Shown here piece by piece: positions 1 to 12,560 of a stretch of DNA of 64,000 bases. The stretch is taken from positions 68,827,284 through 68,891,283 of the forward strand of contig NC_090698.1 of the NCBI RefSeq assembly GCF_040954835.1. The letters run 5' to 3'. A model generated the notes under the pieces. It had not been told where the DNA came from and made no database searches. It worked only from the letters and a program-made list of their open reading frames with translations. Source of the stretch: Lepisosteus oculatus. Lineage: Eukaryota; Chordata; Actinopteri; Semionotiformes; Lepisosteidae. Numbering within the stretch: position 1 is the first letter of the stretch; every line of letters begins with the position of its first letter. A program made the position numbers and the translations under genes.

Positions 1-760
1 TACACCTGTACCAGTGTGAAACCTGAAATATTTTTTTCGGCTAGAGGACAAGCAAAATGAGACCAACAATTATGAGGTTTTTCTGATCCACACTGATGCA
101 TTTCACTTCACTTAAACAGTATAGTCAGTTTTCTTTGATTTCTTTGATTTCTTTGAAATGCAATGGCTCCATTTTAGATCAAGGCCATGTTTTACAAAGC
201 ACGGCTTTTTGCCTGGCTTCTTAAAAGTAAGTCATACTTAACAAAAGAACAGGGGAAGTTAATAGGAGCAGTTTAAATCAGCTTCCATTGAGCAGATTTT
301 ATTGCACTGTACCAATAAAGATCACAGTACACTAGACAGTTTTATATTCCTAATGGTGTGAGCACTAAAGTTCAATTGTTCTGGCAGTTCTCGCTGACTG
401 GTATTAGGAAAGCCTAATCACTATTTTTGGCAAAAATACAGTGCAACAAATACACAGTGCACCCCACAAGAAAATCTGCTCCCTACAGCGCATGACCTCT
501 CCCCAGCTGGCTAAAAGAAATCCCTACAGTATGTTCCTGTGTTTATTTCAGAAAGATATTTGTGTTATTTTATGTCACTGAATTCACCTGAATTTAATTA
601 AGTTAAGACATTGGAGGCCTGTATGAATAACACCTACTATTAAAAAAAAGCTATAGGAAAGTCATCTGAAGAAAACTGTACTCCTCATCTTGTCACTTTG
701 CTCCTGACTTTTTTCTGATTTTCATCTGTTTTGGTTTAAAAGTGACTTTCATCTAGGCCA
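1..760. other. Intergenic, no gene seen
   Basis: AT-rich sequence without a supported ORF or RNA gene. A short tandem TTCTTTGAT-type repeat (about three units) lies at 131-158. A fragment at about 755-830 (GGCCAGTGGTTTCCAGTCC and following) resembles a degenerate interspersed repeat that also appears near 41160-41345. Confidence 0.5.
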
Positions 761-881
761 GTGGTTTCCAGTCCAGTTCTTGAGGGATCCCTGTATCCTC
801 TACTTTTTGCTAGGACTAATTTCTTAATCACAGACTAATATACTTCAATTTTTCACTTGAGGCCTACTGTACTTTTGGTTC

Positions 882-998
882 GGTTTCAGCTCAGATGCTG
901 CAATGCTGCACATTGGTGGTGGTGGAGGGGAGGAGTACAGCACTTTGAGTGGAGGGTTCAGAAAAGTGCTATACAAGTGTAAGGAATTATTATTATTA

Positions 999-1052
<54 letters not shown>
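882..1052 (-). repeat. Interspersed repeat with (AAT)n tail, reverse copy
   Basis: Read on the minus strand, this begins with (AAT)n and continues through a segment with AGTGCT, CACTCAAAG and a CCACCACCACCA run. That matches the repeat at 8219-8440 in the same order, so the microsatellite (986-1052 on the + strand) belongs to the repeat. Predicted ORFs with poly-Ile here are microsatellite artefacts. Confidence 0.7.
986..1052. repeat. (TTA)n microsatellite
   Basis: About 22 near-perfect TTA units with one interruption, at the end of the interspersed repeat to its left. Confidence 0.95.
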
Positions 1053-1490
1053 GTCCTTGAAAAGTTCAACCCTGTACCAGTCTCGGAGTTTCAGAACTCC
1101 CCTCATTCAGGTGTGTTAGCTCAAATGTGCCCGACAGATCTTGACCAGAATGACAGTCGTTGCAGGAGAGTCTGGTACACCGTCAATCCCACCTGTGCAT
1201 TTTCACCATGAACTCACCACCACTTAAGGACTGCTTTAAGTTCTACAAGCAGATGTTGTTGGAAATAATGCGTTTTAGCTTTAGAGTGTTTTTGAAAACT
1301 GCCAGAATGCAGGAAAAAATCTAAACAACTAAGCAGACCAGTTAAAGGCAGGTGATTCAGAGTTGGACCACAAACCAGCAGGCAAAGGGCAGCATCATGA
1401 TCACAGCTCTAGACTCTACATAATTGTATTGATTGATTTTCAACATCCTGAAGCTTGATTTAAATTCTGTATGTCATAATATCTTGTAAA

Positions 1491-1675
1491 GTAACAGGTA
1501 AAGGTTTGTTCCATGCTGAAAAACAATAAAAGCGACACAACAGTTCGGCTGTGATGCCTTCAGATACCTGAAGAAGTCTCCACAGCCAAAATGTGTGTCG
1601 CTTTTCTTTTCAGCATAAAATAAACCTTTACTTGTTCCTTTGCAGCCTATGCATGCTGACGCAGCTCCCTACTCG
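1491..1675. mobile_element. Foldback MITE-like element, copy 1
   Basis: Imperfect palindrome. The left arm (GTAACAGGTAAAGG, then TTCCATGCTGAAAA) is answered on the right by TTTTCAGCAT, then AACCTTTACTTGTTCC. The centre carries ACCTGAAGAAG-CTCCACAGCC. The right end continues through CTTTGCAGCCTATGCATGCT. The left outer arm is missing, so this copy is truncated. The same element occurs at 9859, 43849 and 44161. No transposase is encoded, so it is non-autonomous. Confidence 0.8.
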
Positions 1676-1679
1676 AAAA

Positions 1680-3430
1680 AATAGCTTGTCTGCCATTTGC
1701 TTCCTGTTTGTACTGCACCTAGAAGATGGAAATGATGTGTGCATGAACACTGTTTTTAATGTAAAAGCATAAACAAAGTTTTTAATGTTTTACATGTGGT
1801 TCAGAAACTGATAAACAATTAATAGAGTTGTACATGTTTCTTGTTAATTTCTTCTAGGAGCACTGTGATCTGAAGCTTACTGTACGTTTTGCTGTTACTT
1901 TCAAAATGTTTATTAAATATTGAATACTGTGATGAACAAAGTAATGGAGCTTCATCACATGATGCTATGCCAATGTTGCTGTTTTATGTTCCATTGTGCT
2001 TGTGTTGCATGAAATGTAAAGAGTACAGTACACAACATTTTCACTGTGAGAAAGATAGCACCTGAACTTCAGGGAGAGGTGTGAAAGTTAGTAATATGGA
2101 ACTTGAAAAGATTTAGTCAGTCTTTGTGGGCAGGAGAAAACCAAGCCTCAGGATTTTCCTGCATAGTTGCTTTTCAATCCCTGGGAAAGGGCACGAATGC
2201 AGAGTAGAAGGCAATTACTATTTGGAGAGCTGAAATAATAGGCCTGGAGAAGTTTTGTATAGTGACTGCTCTGACACGTTCCCTGAAATGGTCAGCCAGT
2301 CATCTTTAACCCATGAGAAATTGCTATGAGATTTCTGTAAAGTCTGTGAGTTTCTGGGTGATCTCAAATTGGCCAGAGGGCCAATACCCAGTGTATGTGT
2401 TATGTTAGGTACTGTACAGTATGTACTGTATCTGCAGGTGATGCAACAGCTTCTGCTGCTACTAAAGGTGACTTTAGTAGAGGCGAGGTCGGTGGCAGTG
2501 GTTATTTAACAGTTGACCTGGAGGTTACATAGATTTTGTGGTCATGGTATGAGGGGATCAGAATGACAGTAGACAGGTTGTTAGGGCAGAAGGACTGGAC
2601 AAGAGGACCGCTGGTCTAGATGTGGATATTCCTCTAGGGTTTGGTGTTGCAAGTGTTGTTTTTGACTTGGGTATGAGTAATATCAGCTACACAGGTCCAG
2701 ATCACTCTACTGTTTGCCCCGCACAGACATTTTTAGGGTGAATACATATACATACAGTAAAACTTAAACATACAGTACAGTGGCACTGACTCCGATATTA
2801 TATTTTAGACACAAGTCCAGGTTAATTTCATGCTGAAAAGTTTTAGCTGTTGATCCTTCTTGAGATGCAATACAGATTCAACCACTCAGAACGAATGGCA
2901 GAACTTATTGCTGCATTAAACTGGCTTCACTGTGTTGCAAATTCGTGTAACTCTGCTATGTGATTCACTGGCCATAGACGGGGACATTTTGGTTGCTGAA
3001 AATAAAAATAACAAAAGCATAATGACATCTCTGGGTGTCATTAACAATATCAATTTATGAATATAAATACATTTTGTACAGTATATACAGTAGCTGGCAA
3101 TGGAGCTAAAAATAAAAACAAATTAAGGTACAATACCCAACAATATTCCACCATGTTCATTAATATTTTCTGCATCAAAGTATTTAACTCTGTCACTTGC
3201 TCTGGTTATTCTGGAAAAGTTTTGATGTGCTTGTTCTTTATAAAGAATACCCTATAAAACTCTGTAATATTTTAACTTATTCTAAAATGCTTGCTGTCAT
3301 TATTGCTGTAAATGCAGCAGCTACTTCACCTTCTTCATCTAAAAACACACGACAACTCTGTTTAACAAGGGGCTGAAATAGTGCACTGCTACTCTAGGTT
3401 GCTTTATGACACTAACCTCTGCACTCTCAC
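1680..3430. other. Intergenic, no gene seen
   Basis: No supported gene. Short ORFs (for example 3057-3257) are AT-rich and have no family signature. ACAGTA/TACTGTA words recur (about 2411-2432, 2754-2780, 3077-3090). Confidence 0.5.
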
Positions 3431-4135
3431 CTAAGACAAGAGAGAAATGACACTAACTGATGTCTGTAATGAGGTGAGAAAACACACAAACAGCCAAGAC
3501 TTAGTTAAAACTGCACATTTTGTTCCATGTAGACATAAATCCTTCCTGAAAACTTTGGAGTTCTCTGTGAGGCCTCAGTTGCTGGATGACAGTTGGTCAG
3601 ATGACTGTTTAAAAAGCAGGGAGCAGAGGCAGATCCCTTGTGACCCCTGACCCAGTCAGAAGCCAGATCCCCTGTGTGCTCCTTTCAACTTAGGAAAGAA
3701 AACCGACCACAGCCCGCAGAACTGTGGACTTGAAACTGTGAGTCTGACGTGTTTTGAAGAACAGTTGGGCAAGTCTTGGAGAGAGACTTGTGTTTTTGTT
3801 CAAGACGTCAGGAAGCCGCTGGTTTTGAAGCCAATAAGCAGCTTGGTTAAGACCTGAGGAAGTTAGGCCGGAGCTCAAAAAAGGAGCTAAGACTTCTGTT
3901 TTGGTGGCTGGGTTTGGGTGTTTTTTTTCCCCCTGTGCACTGTTACAACATGCCCAAGGGATTGTCATAAGTGAGAAGAACTGTATAGAAATGCCAGCAA
4001 CAGAAACCAAAAAGGTAGGCAGGGTTAATGACTGCTTTCCTGCCCACTTTTCAGAGCACCTTGAGGAGGAAATGCTTGTATTGATCTAGTCCTTTCAAAC
4101 AATTAAAAAAGAGTGAGACATATGCCTTTGAGGTG
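3430..4135 (+). other. Unassigned sequence upstream of a LINE remnant
   Basis: GC-richer stretch with several short ORFs on both strands, lying immediately 5' of the + strand LINE reverse-transcriptase remnant. It may be the 5' part of the same element, but I cannot prove this by eye. Confidence 0.3.
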
Positions 4136-4139
4136 GGCA

Positions 4140-5300
4140 TTAAGAAACTTTAAGGAACTTTCTTGAAGGTGATTATAATATGGTATGCCTGGAAGTAAAC
4201 TTTGAAACTGTACAGACTGAGCACAAATCAATACAGCAGTTTGCAATTTTAGGAAAGAGGACTTTGAAGGAATAAGACAAAGTTTAAGGGAAGTAGAAGG
4301 CGATAGATTACTGTAGATCTGGAATCAGGGGAGGATGGATGTTGATAGTCTTCTTGATGAACACCACATACTGTATTTATCCCATGAGTAAGTTAACCAA
4401 AGGTTAAAAACACTATCCCAAATGGTTAAAGAAATAATTTATAAAACATGTAAAAGAAAATGCATTATAAAGCTATTAAAAAAACAATTGCTTCAAGTTA
4501 AAGAGTTGGATTATAATGAATTCCAAGAACAAGGTCCAAAAGATATTACAAAGGCCGAGAGAGAGGTTTATAGGAATGTTGCAAATAAGCCTAAAATAAA
4601 TAATAGGATTTTATTTCTGTACTATGGCGGCACCACAATTAAGAAGGAAGTAAAATGTGTCCAGGGCAATGATGGGAAGCTTTACGAAATGACTGATGTA
4701 CTAAATGAGTATTTAACTGAAGAGATCACTTAGAAGGAAGTCCACAACATGCCTCAGGCGGTGGAAGGACAATGTTCTGTATCGTGTGGTATTCACATAG
4801 AAAAGCCAGACATGTTTCGGGTACTAGCCACACTCTGGATTAATAAATCTGTAGGGCCCATGATACAGTATCTTACCAATTGTGCTCAAAGAAACAACAG
4901 ATGTTATTCAAAAGCTACAGACACAACTCATCAAACACTCACTCAAGACAAGGGCAGTACCCAGGGACTGGAAAAATGCTAATGTATCGCTCATCCACAA
5001 GGATGATGAAATTGACCCAATTAATTAAATGCAAGGTTATGGAAACAATTATTAGAAATAAAGTAGAGGATCAACTATATATAAATAATATCCTAGGAGA
5101 TAGTCAGCATTGATTTAGAAAAGGTAATTCTTAATTGACAAATGAGTTCTTTCAATACATACATGTACTGTATAGGGCATATGATATGGTGATTTAGATT
5201 ATAAGAAGGGTGTCGATAAAGTTCCTTATAAAATGTTATAAGAAAATATTTGAATTGACAATGGGTTAATAAATAGAAAACAGTAGCTACAAATAAGAGG
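4140..5300 (+). pseudogene. Decayed CR1/L2-type LINE, ORF2 fragment
   Basis: Broken reverse-transcriptase ORF of a non-LTR retrotransposon in + orientation. The 103-residue open part at 4422-4733 resembles the region between endonuclease and RT, ending in a segment like Y-E-M-T-D-V-L-N-E-Y. Downstream, in shifting frames, come RDWKNANVSLIHK, then CKVMETIIRNKVEDQL, then an SQH-stop-FRKGNS run that corresponds to the conserved QHGFRKGRS of CR1/L2 RT. Stops and frameshifts make it dead. It belongs to the same class as the reverse-oriented pieces at 6035, 14350 and 49740. Confidence 0.85.
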
Positions 5301-6034
5301 TAAATGTTTAACCTTCAGGTCTGAATTTCTGTGTATGTTATTTTTCTGCTTACTGTATGTATTCAACGCTTTCAGCAATGAGTGTTTGAATCAGTTTTGC
5401 TGTTTTGAAGTCAGGTGGAGATGGAAGAGTTTCACCCTGCATGAAACAGACTTTCAAGGGTGACTAATGCAGGATTTTAGACACTTTGTTCTTCTGAACT
5501 GTTCTCTGTCCTGTCAGAACACTACTGTACATTAATCACACATCATTCTGAAGACTGTTTTGCAGATTGCACAATGATGGAATTCATTTTCTCCTTCAGC
5601 TTTTGTGATTGAAATTTGAAAATCCCAGCCTTGGTCATTTGTGACCCTTGAGTGGCAATATGAAGAGATGTGCAGTCATTACTACAAAGCATGAGATAGA
5701 CATGACAGCAACCATTAATGCTGAACAAGACAAATACAGAAAAGACAGAAAGCCATTACAGTGGAATGTGACAGAAACATGACACTTTTAATACATCCTA
5801 TTCAGCCTTTAATAGGCAATTTAAATTTGTTACATATAAAGTGCATACAATTCTCTGTTATTGATCATTCTAATATATGAGGGTGTTTCAAAAAATGAGG
5901 TAGAAGGAGCTCTCATTGTCCTGTATTTATATAGTAGGTACATTGATTCTGGTATACCCTAGAACAAGACCATTATACACATTTCTTTTCCACATAATCT
6001 GCAAACCCCAACCAAAAATCAAATCTACAAAAAT
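5301..6034. other. Intergenic, no gene seen
   Basis: AT-rich sequence between two LINE remnants of opposite orientation. Nothing codes convincingly; the 61-residue minus ORF at 5543-5728 has no family features. Confidence 0.45.
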
Positions 6035-6880
6035 TAAGAACTCAAAAGCATATGCATAAGATCATGTATAGTAAAAACATCCTTGGATTAATAAGTTTCT
6101 TTCTGCCAAACAGTTGATGGAATGGCCTACTGTCATTTGTAACATTTCTTACATGATTCTCATCCAGCTGTTTCTTAAACATGCTCCATACTCCCACAGT
6201 TCTTTGCAAGAAGTGCCTCCTGGTCTTTGTTCTAAATGTTGTCTGTTGTGTTTTACCGTAGATCAAGAAGAAATCCACTGAGGTGACTTTGTCAATGCTT
6301 TTAAGGATTTTAATGATTTTGAATAATTGTATCAGGTCCTCTCATAGTCCATTAGTGTAGGCCATTCCCTTAAGTCCCAGAATTCCCTGGACTGATTCAA
6401 GATTAGCAAAATCTTTTAAATCACACTTTGATCACAATTTTACACAATACTCTTGATGAGACCTTACAAGTGCATTATAGCCTTTTAATACAACATCCCT
6501 CGATTTGAATTCTACACTTCTGACTGCATATAATTTTTTTTTGCTTTTTAATTGCTCTCTTCTTGCAGTTTCCCATTTTGTATTTATGTTCTTATTACCT
6601 GCATTACAAACCCCTGCTTTGTCTCCATTAAATATAATCTGCCAGGTGTTTACCCGTCTTGAATTTTATCTAAATCTTTTTTAATTTCATTTGCAGCTTC
6701 TAAAATTTTTGCATACTCCTAATTTAATATAATCTGCAAATTTGACTTGTTTACTAAGTATATCAGAATCTATCAGAATCTACACAACTGATATTAAATA
6801 AGACGAGCAGTGGTACGTGTACAGATTCCTGCAGTACTCCACAAAGTATTTCATCCCATTTTAATGCTGAGAAAAGAGGA
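6035..6880 (-). pseudogene. Decayed CR1/L2-type LINE fragment, reverse orientation
   Basis: On the + strand this shows the usual reverse-complement pattern of the 3' half of a fish CR1/L2 LINE: CTCATCCAGCTGTTTCTTAAA, CTCCATACTCCCACAGTTCT, GAAGTGCCTCCTGGTC, then TTACAAGTGCATTATAG, and near the end CAGATTCCTGCAGTACTCCAC. The order matches the copy at 14350-15335. Only short ORFs survive. Confidence 0.8.
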
Positions 6881-6903
6881 AATATTGTGATGCCAAAATC
6901 TCG

Positions 6904-6917
6904 CCACCAGAGGGCGC
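6904..6917 (+). promoter_or_regulatory. CTCF-like motif, forward
   Basis: CCACCAGAGGGCGC fits the core vertebrate CTCF consensus (CCASYAGRKGGCRS) at every position. It sits inside a repeat, so its conservation between species is doubtful. Confidence 0.55.
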
Positions 6918-7322
6918 CCTAAGCTCTGGTTGTTGCTCTAGCTGCGCAGCAGAGACGCAGACCAAGCAGACGTCTCTAGCCAATCTCTGTTGGCCTAGTG
7001 TACCTACTGTAGGTGTCCACGCCTCCCCTCGTCAGGTCTACTGTATATAAACTCTGCTCTCAGCCTTTGTGCTGTTTTGTATTGTTTACCTCAATTTTAA
7101 ACATCCTGACTTCTGTTTTTATTGTTTTTTTTTACCTTTTAGCTTCTTGGATTTTCTTTTTTTCTCACTGATCCTGGTGTTTTGTTTTTTTCTCCTTGGA
7201 TTGCATACCTTGTTTTGGGCTTTGGCCTGTTTCAGACTTCAGTGGAGGATTGTTTTTTTCTGCTTTCTACACAGCCTTTGCAGAAAATGCAATATCCTCT
7301 AAATTATTAAATACCTACAGTA

Positions 7323-7323
<1 letters not shown>

Positions 7324-7373
<50 letters not shown>
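7324..7373. repeat. (ATT)n microsatellite
   Basis: About 16 uninterrupted ATT units; it explains the poly-Leu ORF seen here. Confidence 0.95.
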
Positions 7374-7386
7374 CAAAGTTCCTGAC

Positions 7387-8218
7387 CGAAACGCTAGTTG
7401 TAACCTGGTGCATCTGATCTGTCAGGTGAGTAGGCACTGAACCTCTCCTTGCCGGTTTTTCTTAATGGGCATTGTTGCCCACCTTGAATTCAAATCAATG
7501 ATACTTCACCGTGCGTAAAATATATCTGAGTATTTGAAAATCTATCCGCTTTCGTGATTAAGGCCTGAACTCAAAACCTCTGGCAGACAAGAGTTCAAAA
7601 AACCAAGTTAATTTGCTCCTTAGAGAGCTTATGTAGCCTTTTTGTAATATCTACTATACTGTGAATGCAGCTGATCTTATGCTCTGTATTTAGAATGTGA
7701 CCCAAGGGCACGCAGAACACAGTGCTACAGTCCCTGCTGCAATGAGCTGTTTGATCAGTGGAGACTGCAGGGAGTGAGGCCATAGAGTGGTCAAGGCACA
7801 TCAAGTTAAAGAAAGCAGGATTAATTAATTGATTAATAAAAGGGGTTATACATTTAAATAGCTCTTATAAAGCTCTACACTTAAGGATTCCAATATGCCA
7901 CAAAGTGATACAGCTGAACTCAATACCATATCACTTACAACTCTACTCTTGCAGGCAGAATTCAGGAGTCATTTTATTACCACCATGCATCACATCTGAA
8001 ACAAAGCAGGTGTAGATTTCTATCAGATTATTCACTAGAGCAAGGAGAATTTGGACCCGTCGGAAATAATTGGTAAGTCCATTTTTTAAGTAAATTACAG
8101 TGTTCCATGATAAAATAATACACAGACCCTCAGACATTAAGACATTAAGAAGCATATCAGTCACAGTTCCATGTCTGTACTGATGGTGGTGTTCTTCTTC
8201 AGACTTTATGACTTTCAT
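7387..8218. other. Intergenic, no gene seen
   Basis: Two short minus-strand ORFs (7595-7804, 7943-8218) have no recognisable domains. A small tandem duplication GACATTAA/GACATTAA lies near 8140. Confidence 0.4.
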
Positions 8219-8440
8219 TTAATAATAATAATAATAATTAATAATTGCTTACACTCATATAGTGCTTTTCTGGACACTCCACTCAAAGCGCTTTACAGGT
8301 AATGGGGACTCCCCTCCACCACCACCAGTCTGCAGCCCCACCTGCATGATGCGACGGCAGCCATAGTGCGCCAGAACGCGCACCACACACCAGCTCTCAG
8401 TGGGGGGGAGAGCAGAGTGATTAAGCCAGTTCATAGATTC
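8219..8440 (+). repeat. Interspersed repeat with (AAT)n head
   Basis: (AAT)n followed by TGCTTACACTCATATAGTGC, CACTCCACTCAAAGCGC, a CACCACCACCAG run and GATGCGACGGCAGCCATAG. This is a repeat I recognise as common in fish genomes. It is the forward counterpart of 882-1052. Confidence 0.75.
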
Positions 8441-9858
8441 ACCAATTCACCATACTTCTGATTTTAAGTGCAAAGTGAACATTAAATGCAGCACAAAAAT
8501 GGACAAAAATATTTCAAAGAATGTCTGGATATTCAAAACTATTGCATTGAAACTGTAATGCACAGTTCGTTTAAATAGATTATGGTTATTCACTGCTTTT
8601 TTGTTTCCTGGGCATCTGTAATGAAAAATATATAATATATCCCATAATGCAGATGCACACTATGGTATATAAATATAATTCGTATCAATTTTCTGAAGAT
8701 GGCAAGGGGTTACAATCTAACGCTTCTCAGAAGAAAAGTTTCTCCTAACAAGCTGTAAACGAAGAGAAAAATAAACATCTCCTGTCCCCTTTCGTATGTG
8801 TTGTGCATATATATCCATTCTATTTTTATAATAACAGGCTGAAAATACAAAGATTAAGTCATCACTGAAGTAAAATCATCCATAAAATGGAACACTGTTT
8901 TTTTCCTTAACTGCAATTTATCACGTTTTTGGAACTTTATTTTTTTATGTAAAAGAAACAAGATTAATTTGCTTAGAAGATCATCTGTTTCATTAGCAAG
9001 GAAACTGCAAGCTGTTCCAAAACACTGTCTTGCTCATAAGTCAGCAGTTGTAACTCCCCCACTGATGCTGTATCCAACAACTTCCTCAACTGTGTGTTTT
9101 AATTTTATGCGCTTCATCAAGATTATATTCTTTGTTTTGTTCCAACACACAGTCTGGAGATCATATATTTTCAATGTATCATACAGAACCAAAGGTCAAG
9201 GAAAAAAAACCTGATTGATATAATGTACAAAAACAACTATTTCTTTACTTGGCTATAAATATGGATTGTTGATCTACAGCTGTTTTCTAATGGGAATTGT
9301 GTTTGTTTCCTAGATAATAAATGTTATAGCATTAAATGAAAGCAAAATTACAGAAATCAGCCTTGTACAGCAGTTACAGTATATTCTCGTTAGGAACAAG
9401 AGCTATGTTAGAATGTAGAAGCCCACAGGACCAATGAATCGTAGTTAAGTGTCAATTATACGGCTCTAGGATTGTACGTTTTTAGACCGTTGTCTAAAAC
9501 AGGATTTCTGTTCTGACCAAATAAAATGACATGAGGATTTCTAACAAAACACTTCAAAAAGGCAAAACACAGATTTCTTGCTATTGCTGATTTCACAGTC
9601 TTTCACCTGAAATGTATCTCTCTCATGCTTTGAACTAATTTGATCTAGTTCAGTCCAGATCATTTGAACATACTGTATGTAGAGGAAATTCCCAATGATG
9701 GTACAGTGTATAACGGAACTTCGTTAACAACAGGTTTCTAAAAGAGTGATTTAATCAAATTTGATTTGTAACTGTGTGATGAATGACAGTGTGCATTAAC
9801 GATCATCTGTATGGCGACAATCTGATTTGTTGTATGAATAATTATAAAGAAGTTCAAG
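8441..9858. other. Intergenic, no gene seen
   Basis: AT-rich; the 81-residue ORF at 8969-9214 has no domain signature. No repeat was recognised with confidence. Confidence 0.4.
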
Positions 9859-10042
9859 TAGGGAGCTGTGTCAGCATGAATAGGCTGCAAAGGAACAAGT
9901 AAAGGTTTGTTCCATGCTGAAAAGAGAAGAAAAGAAACACAACGTTTCAGCTACGGAGCCTTCTTTGGGTGTGTGGAACCTTCTTCACACACCTGAAGAA
10001 GGCTCCACAGCCAAAACGTTGTGTTTCTTCTCTTTTCAGCAT
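9859..10042. mobile_element. Foldback MITE-like element, copy 2
   Basis: Best left arm in the window: GTAGGGAGCTGTGTCAGCAT, AGGCTGCAAAGGAACAAG, then TTCCATGCTGAAAAGAGAAG. The right arm answers with CTTCTCTTTTCAGCAT and stops there. The centre contains CACACACCTGAAGAAGGCTC. Truncated on the right, complementary to the left truncation of copy 1. Confidence 0.85.
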
Positions 10043-10089
10043 TTATAAAGAAACCCATTCGAAATTTTCAAAGGCTTGTTTTCTCCTAT

Positions 10090-10235
10090 AACGGGGGGCA
10101 GTAAGGGGATGTGGTCGTTTTCACAGCTCACGGCTCCTGGACCCTGGGTTTGATTCTGGACTGAGGAGACTTCTGTGAGGAATCCACCTGCTGCCCCTTC
10201 GGGTACTGCCTTTTCTTCACCGTCAAAAGGCATGC
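10090..10235 (+). repeat. Degenerate SINE-like repeat
   Basis: GGGCAGTAAGGGGATGTGG near the start, then TCACAGCTCACGGCTCC and a B-box-like GGGTTTGATTCTGG, continuing to CTGCTGCCCCTTCGGGTA. The layout is that of a tRNA-derived fish SINE head, decayed. Confidence 0.45.
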
Positions 10236-10239
10236 TCAA

Positions 10240-11515
10240 TTAATGGGCCACTGCGTCAGCTTGACCATGAAACAGACTAAGCGGTCAATGAAAATGAATG
10301 CCCATCCATATAATTTCGAAGGGTCTGTAATGTGCCATCCTAAATTTTAAATCAGATTCTTTTGCACGTCAACTTGTTAAATGGTTGTGTACTGTTCCCA
10401 TTATCTACCTTTGAATCAACGCACAAATATAGTATTATTGTAAATATTGACTTTATTTCTATACAGTACAATGCGAGAGAAAAATGTGTTCTGTGATCAG
10501 AGGAATTTACCTAATTATGCTCCCCGATAATTCATTTCTGTTACTGTATATTGCTGTTGAGCGAAAATGTGATGCGAGTGTCCTATTTTTCCTGTTCCGA
10601 TAGTTGTGTAACTTACTCGGCAACTCATTTTCAAAGCAGTGTCATACCACGAATTCTGTTCGAACAGCTCTTCACAAGCCAACATGCCCTTTGCGGTATC
10701 AATGATCTGCTGTAATAGCAGTAACGTTCAACAATATCTCCTCATCCTTATTGAACTAAGAACACTGGAAAATTCCGAGCCTCTCAAACATTAGGTTTAA
10801 AATTAACAGGCGCGAGAAAGACAGAAAGAGATTTCTGCTATCGCTGTTACTTTCATGTGCCAGAAAGTCTCACAACAATTAGTCTTTCTGCAGATCTTAC
10901 AGTTAATTCATCTGTCAAGTAGTGAACACTAAAAGAAAGCAGACCGATATTTATTATTTTTAATACATACTATAGAGTGCCTGCTAACGTGAATTAAGGA
11001 TTTAAGGATACTGATTTGCCGGTGATAAAAGCTACTTTCAGAGAGGCATGAGAAGCTCTCTCAGGGCACACCAGTCACTAGAGGTACAGTATGGCACATC
11101 AGTGAGGTCATGGTCAGAGGCTACAGAACATTCATGCTGTTGTAGGAGAATACATGTATACCCTGCCCAGCTATAAACATGTCCTGCAAAATGAGTGACG
11201 TGCTCATAAACTAACATTTTTATATATCGGTGCTAATGGTATATACAGTAGGAAACATCCATGTTTACAGAAATGACAATATATTAATACCGGCAATATA
11301 CGGTAATGGCAAAGGTTAGAGTGAAGATCATTTCCTCATTCAGTGTGATGCTGTATCACTGCTATTTCCAGATGTTTGGCCTGTAACACAGAAGCATGAA
11401 TGTCTTAAATCAGTATACTGGGGAGTTAATTGCTTTTAACACTTAGAAAACACTTTTTTTTGCTTCCTGTGACATGGAATACATCCTGAGTCACTAGGTT
11501 GTAGTTATGAAATTA
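10240..11515. other. Intergenic, no gene seen
   Basis: AT-rich non-coding sequence with no supported feature. ORFs are below noise level. Confidence 0.4.
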
Positions 11516-11520
11516 GTACT

Positions 11521-12010
11521 TGTCACGATCGCAACCCCTCCTCTTCAGGGCGCTCCAGCCCTTCCTCGTTTGTATCATTCCTGCCACCTGTTCCTTGTTT
11601 GTCCCCTGTTCAGTTCGCCTTCGCTTACCTTACTCGTGGCTCTGCATCTGATCCCCGCATTGTGCGAGCCCGGGACCTGGTTGGGCCTGGCTCCGTTATG
11701 TTTTTAACTTCCTGCTCCTGTCCTTGTTCCCCCCGCCGGTCCCGACCCGGCACCTGATTTTAATCTCCTGTTTGGACGGATTTCTCAGCCTTGGACCTTT
11801 TGCTTTCGTTTTTGGATTCCCCCTTTTGGATTTATTCTGGACTGTTCGCCTCGGCCACACCTCCCCAGATCACCAGCACCGTATGGACACGTCCCCCTGT
11901 TCATCCCTGTTCCTGCATGACTTTTCCCTAGCGAATTCCTTCCTCACTATTCTGGATTGTGTCATCCGCATAGGGTCCGGAAAGAACTGATCTTTACAGT
12001 ACTTGTGACA
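11521..12010 (+). mobile_element. TGTSA-ended non-autonomous repeat, copy 2
   Basis: 490 bp bounded by TGTCAC and GTGACA, a 6-bp terminal inverted repeat. CTCTTCAGGGCGCTCC lies near the left end and GC-rich, pyrimidine-rich sequence with TTTTGGATTT follows. Composition differs sharply from the AT-rich flanks, which explains the spurious ORFs on both strands. It is related in layout to 6886-7386 and 56744-57128. No transposase is present. Confidence 0.55.
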
Positions 12011-12560
12011 ATGTGAGAGTGGTAGGAGCCACAGCAAACACAGGTAAAAGTCGATGCCCCGTCTGAGGTGCAGAGGCACCAGTGTGAGGCTAGCGAAAAA
12101 CCCCAAAAAAGGAAAAAGAAAAAAGCTCACCACTTTGCACCGCAGTGTCAAGACTGGACTATTCCATTCTAAGAGGGTCCAGTCTGGGGGAAAAAGAAAG
12201 ACAGCTTGTAACAGTGGGATCCATTTAGCAGGGTCTACACCGGCAGAAAGGTAGCAAAACAAAAACAAAAAAAAACTCAACCTGTCCCCAGTGAATCATC
12301 CCAGAGGGACAGGAGAAAAGAAAAAGTAGCAAAATCTCGACCTCAACGCTATCTTCACAATCCCCTCCGGGACTGTTGCTCGAATGTTGTCCCCTTGCTT
12401 TCCCCTCCGGGGGAGTGCCCAGTGTGTTCTTAAAAGACCTCCTCAGATGTGGCTCATCCTAAATTAGCCAGGTCAGCAGCAGTAGTTGCTTAGGCAGTGC
12501 GCTGCCCTTAATCCAGTGCTCCGCCTCCACACTGATCATGCCCTGCACAAATGTGCCACA
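12011..12560. repeat. Unclassified GC-richer repeat-like segment
   Basis: Abuts the TGTCAC element. A-rich runs (about 12100-12125, 12255-12275) alternate with GC-rich stretches such as CTCCGGGACTGTTGC and a repeated CCCCTCCGGG. ORFs at 11870-12280 (minus) and 12054-12254 (+) overlap and have no family. It is probably another interspersed element. Confidence 0.35.

Larger units (their letters stand above)
6886..7386 (+). mobile_element. TGTSA-ended non-autonomous repeat, copy 1
   Basis: Starts TGTGATGCC, has CCACCAGAGGGCGCC near its left end, a TATATAA at about 7042-7048, T-rich sequence with GGATTTT motifs, and ends around CCTGACCG. The order resembles the elements at 11521 and (reversed) 56744, which start TGTCACG and end TGACA. 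An (ATT)n microsatellite lies inside its right part. An alternative reading as a small solo LTR (6886-7291, TG...CA with ATAT on both sides) is possible but weaker. Confidence 0.45.

Noticed and set aside
903..1211. ORFs with long poly-Ile or poly-Leu runs (also at 7196, 17203, 23649, 61782)
   Set aside because: Translations of TTA/AAT microsatellites.
11870..12280. 136-residue minus-strand ORF
   Set aside because: It spans the junction of two repeat-like segments and is low-complexity and hydrophobic with no family match.
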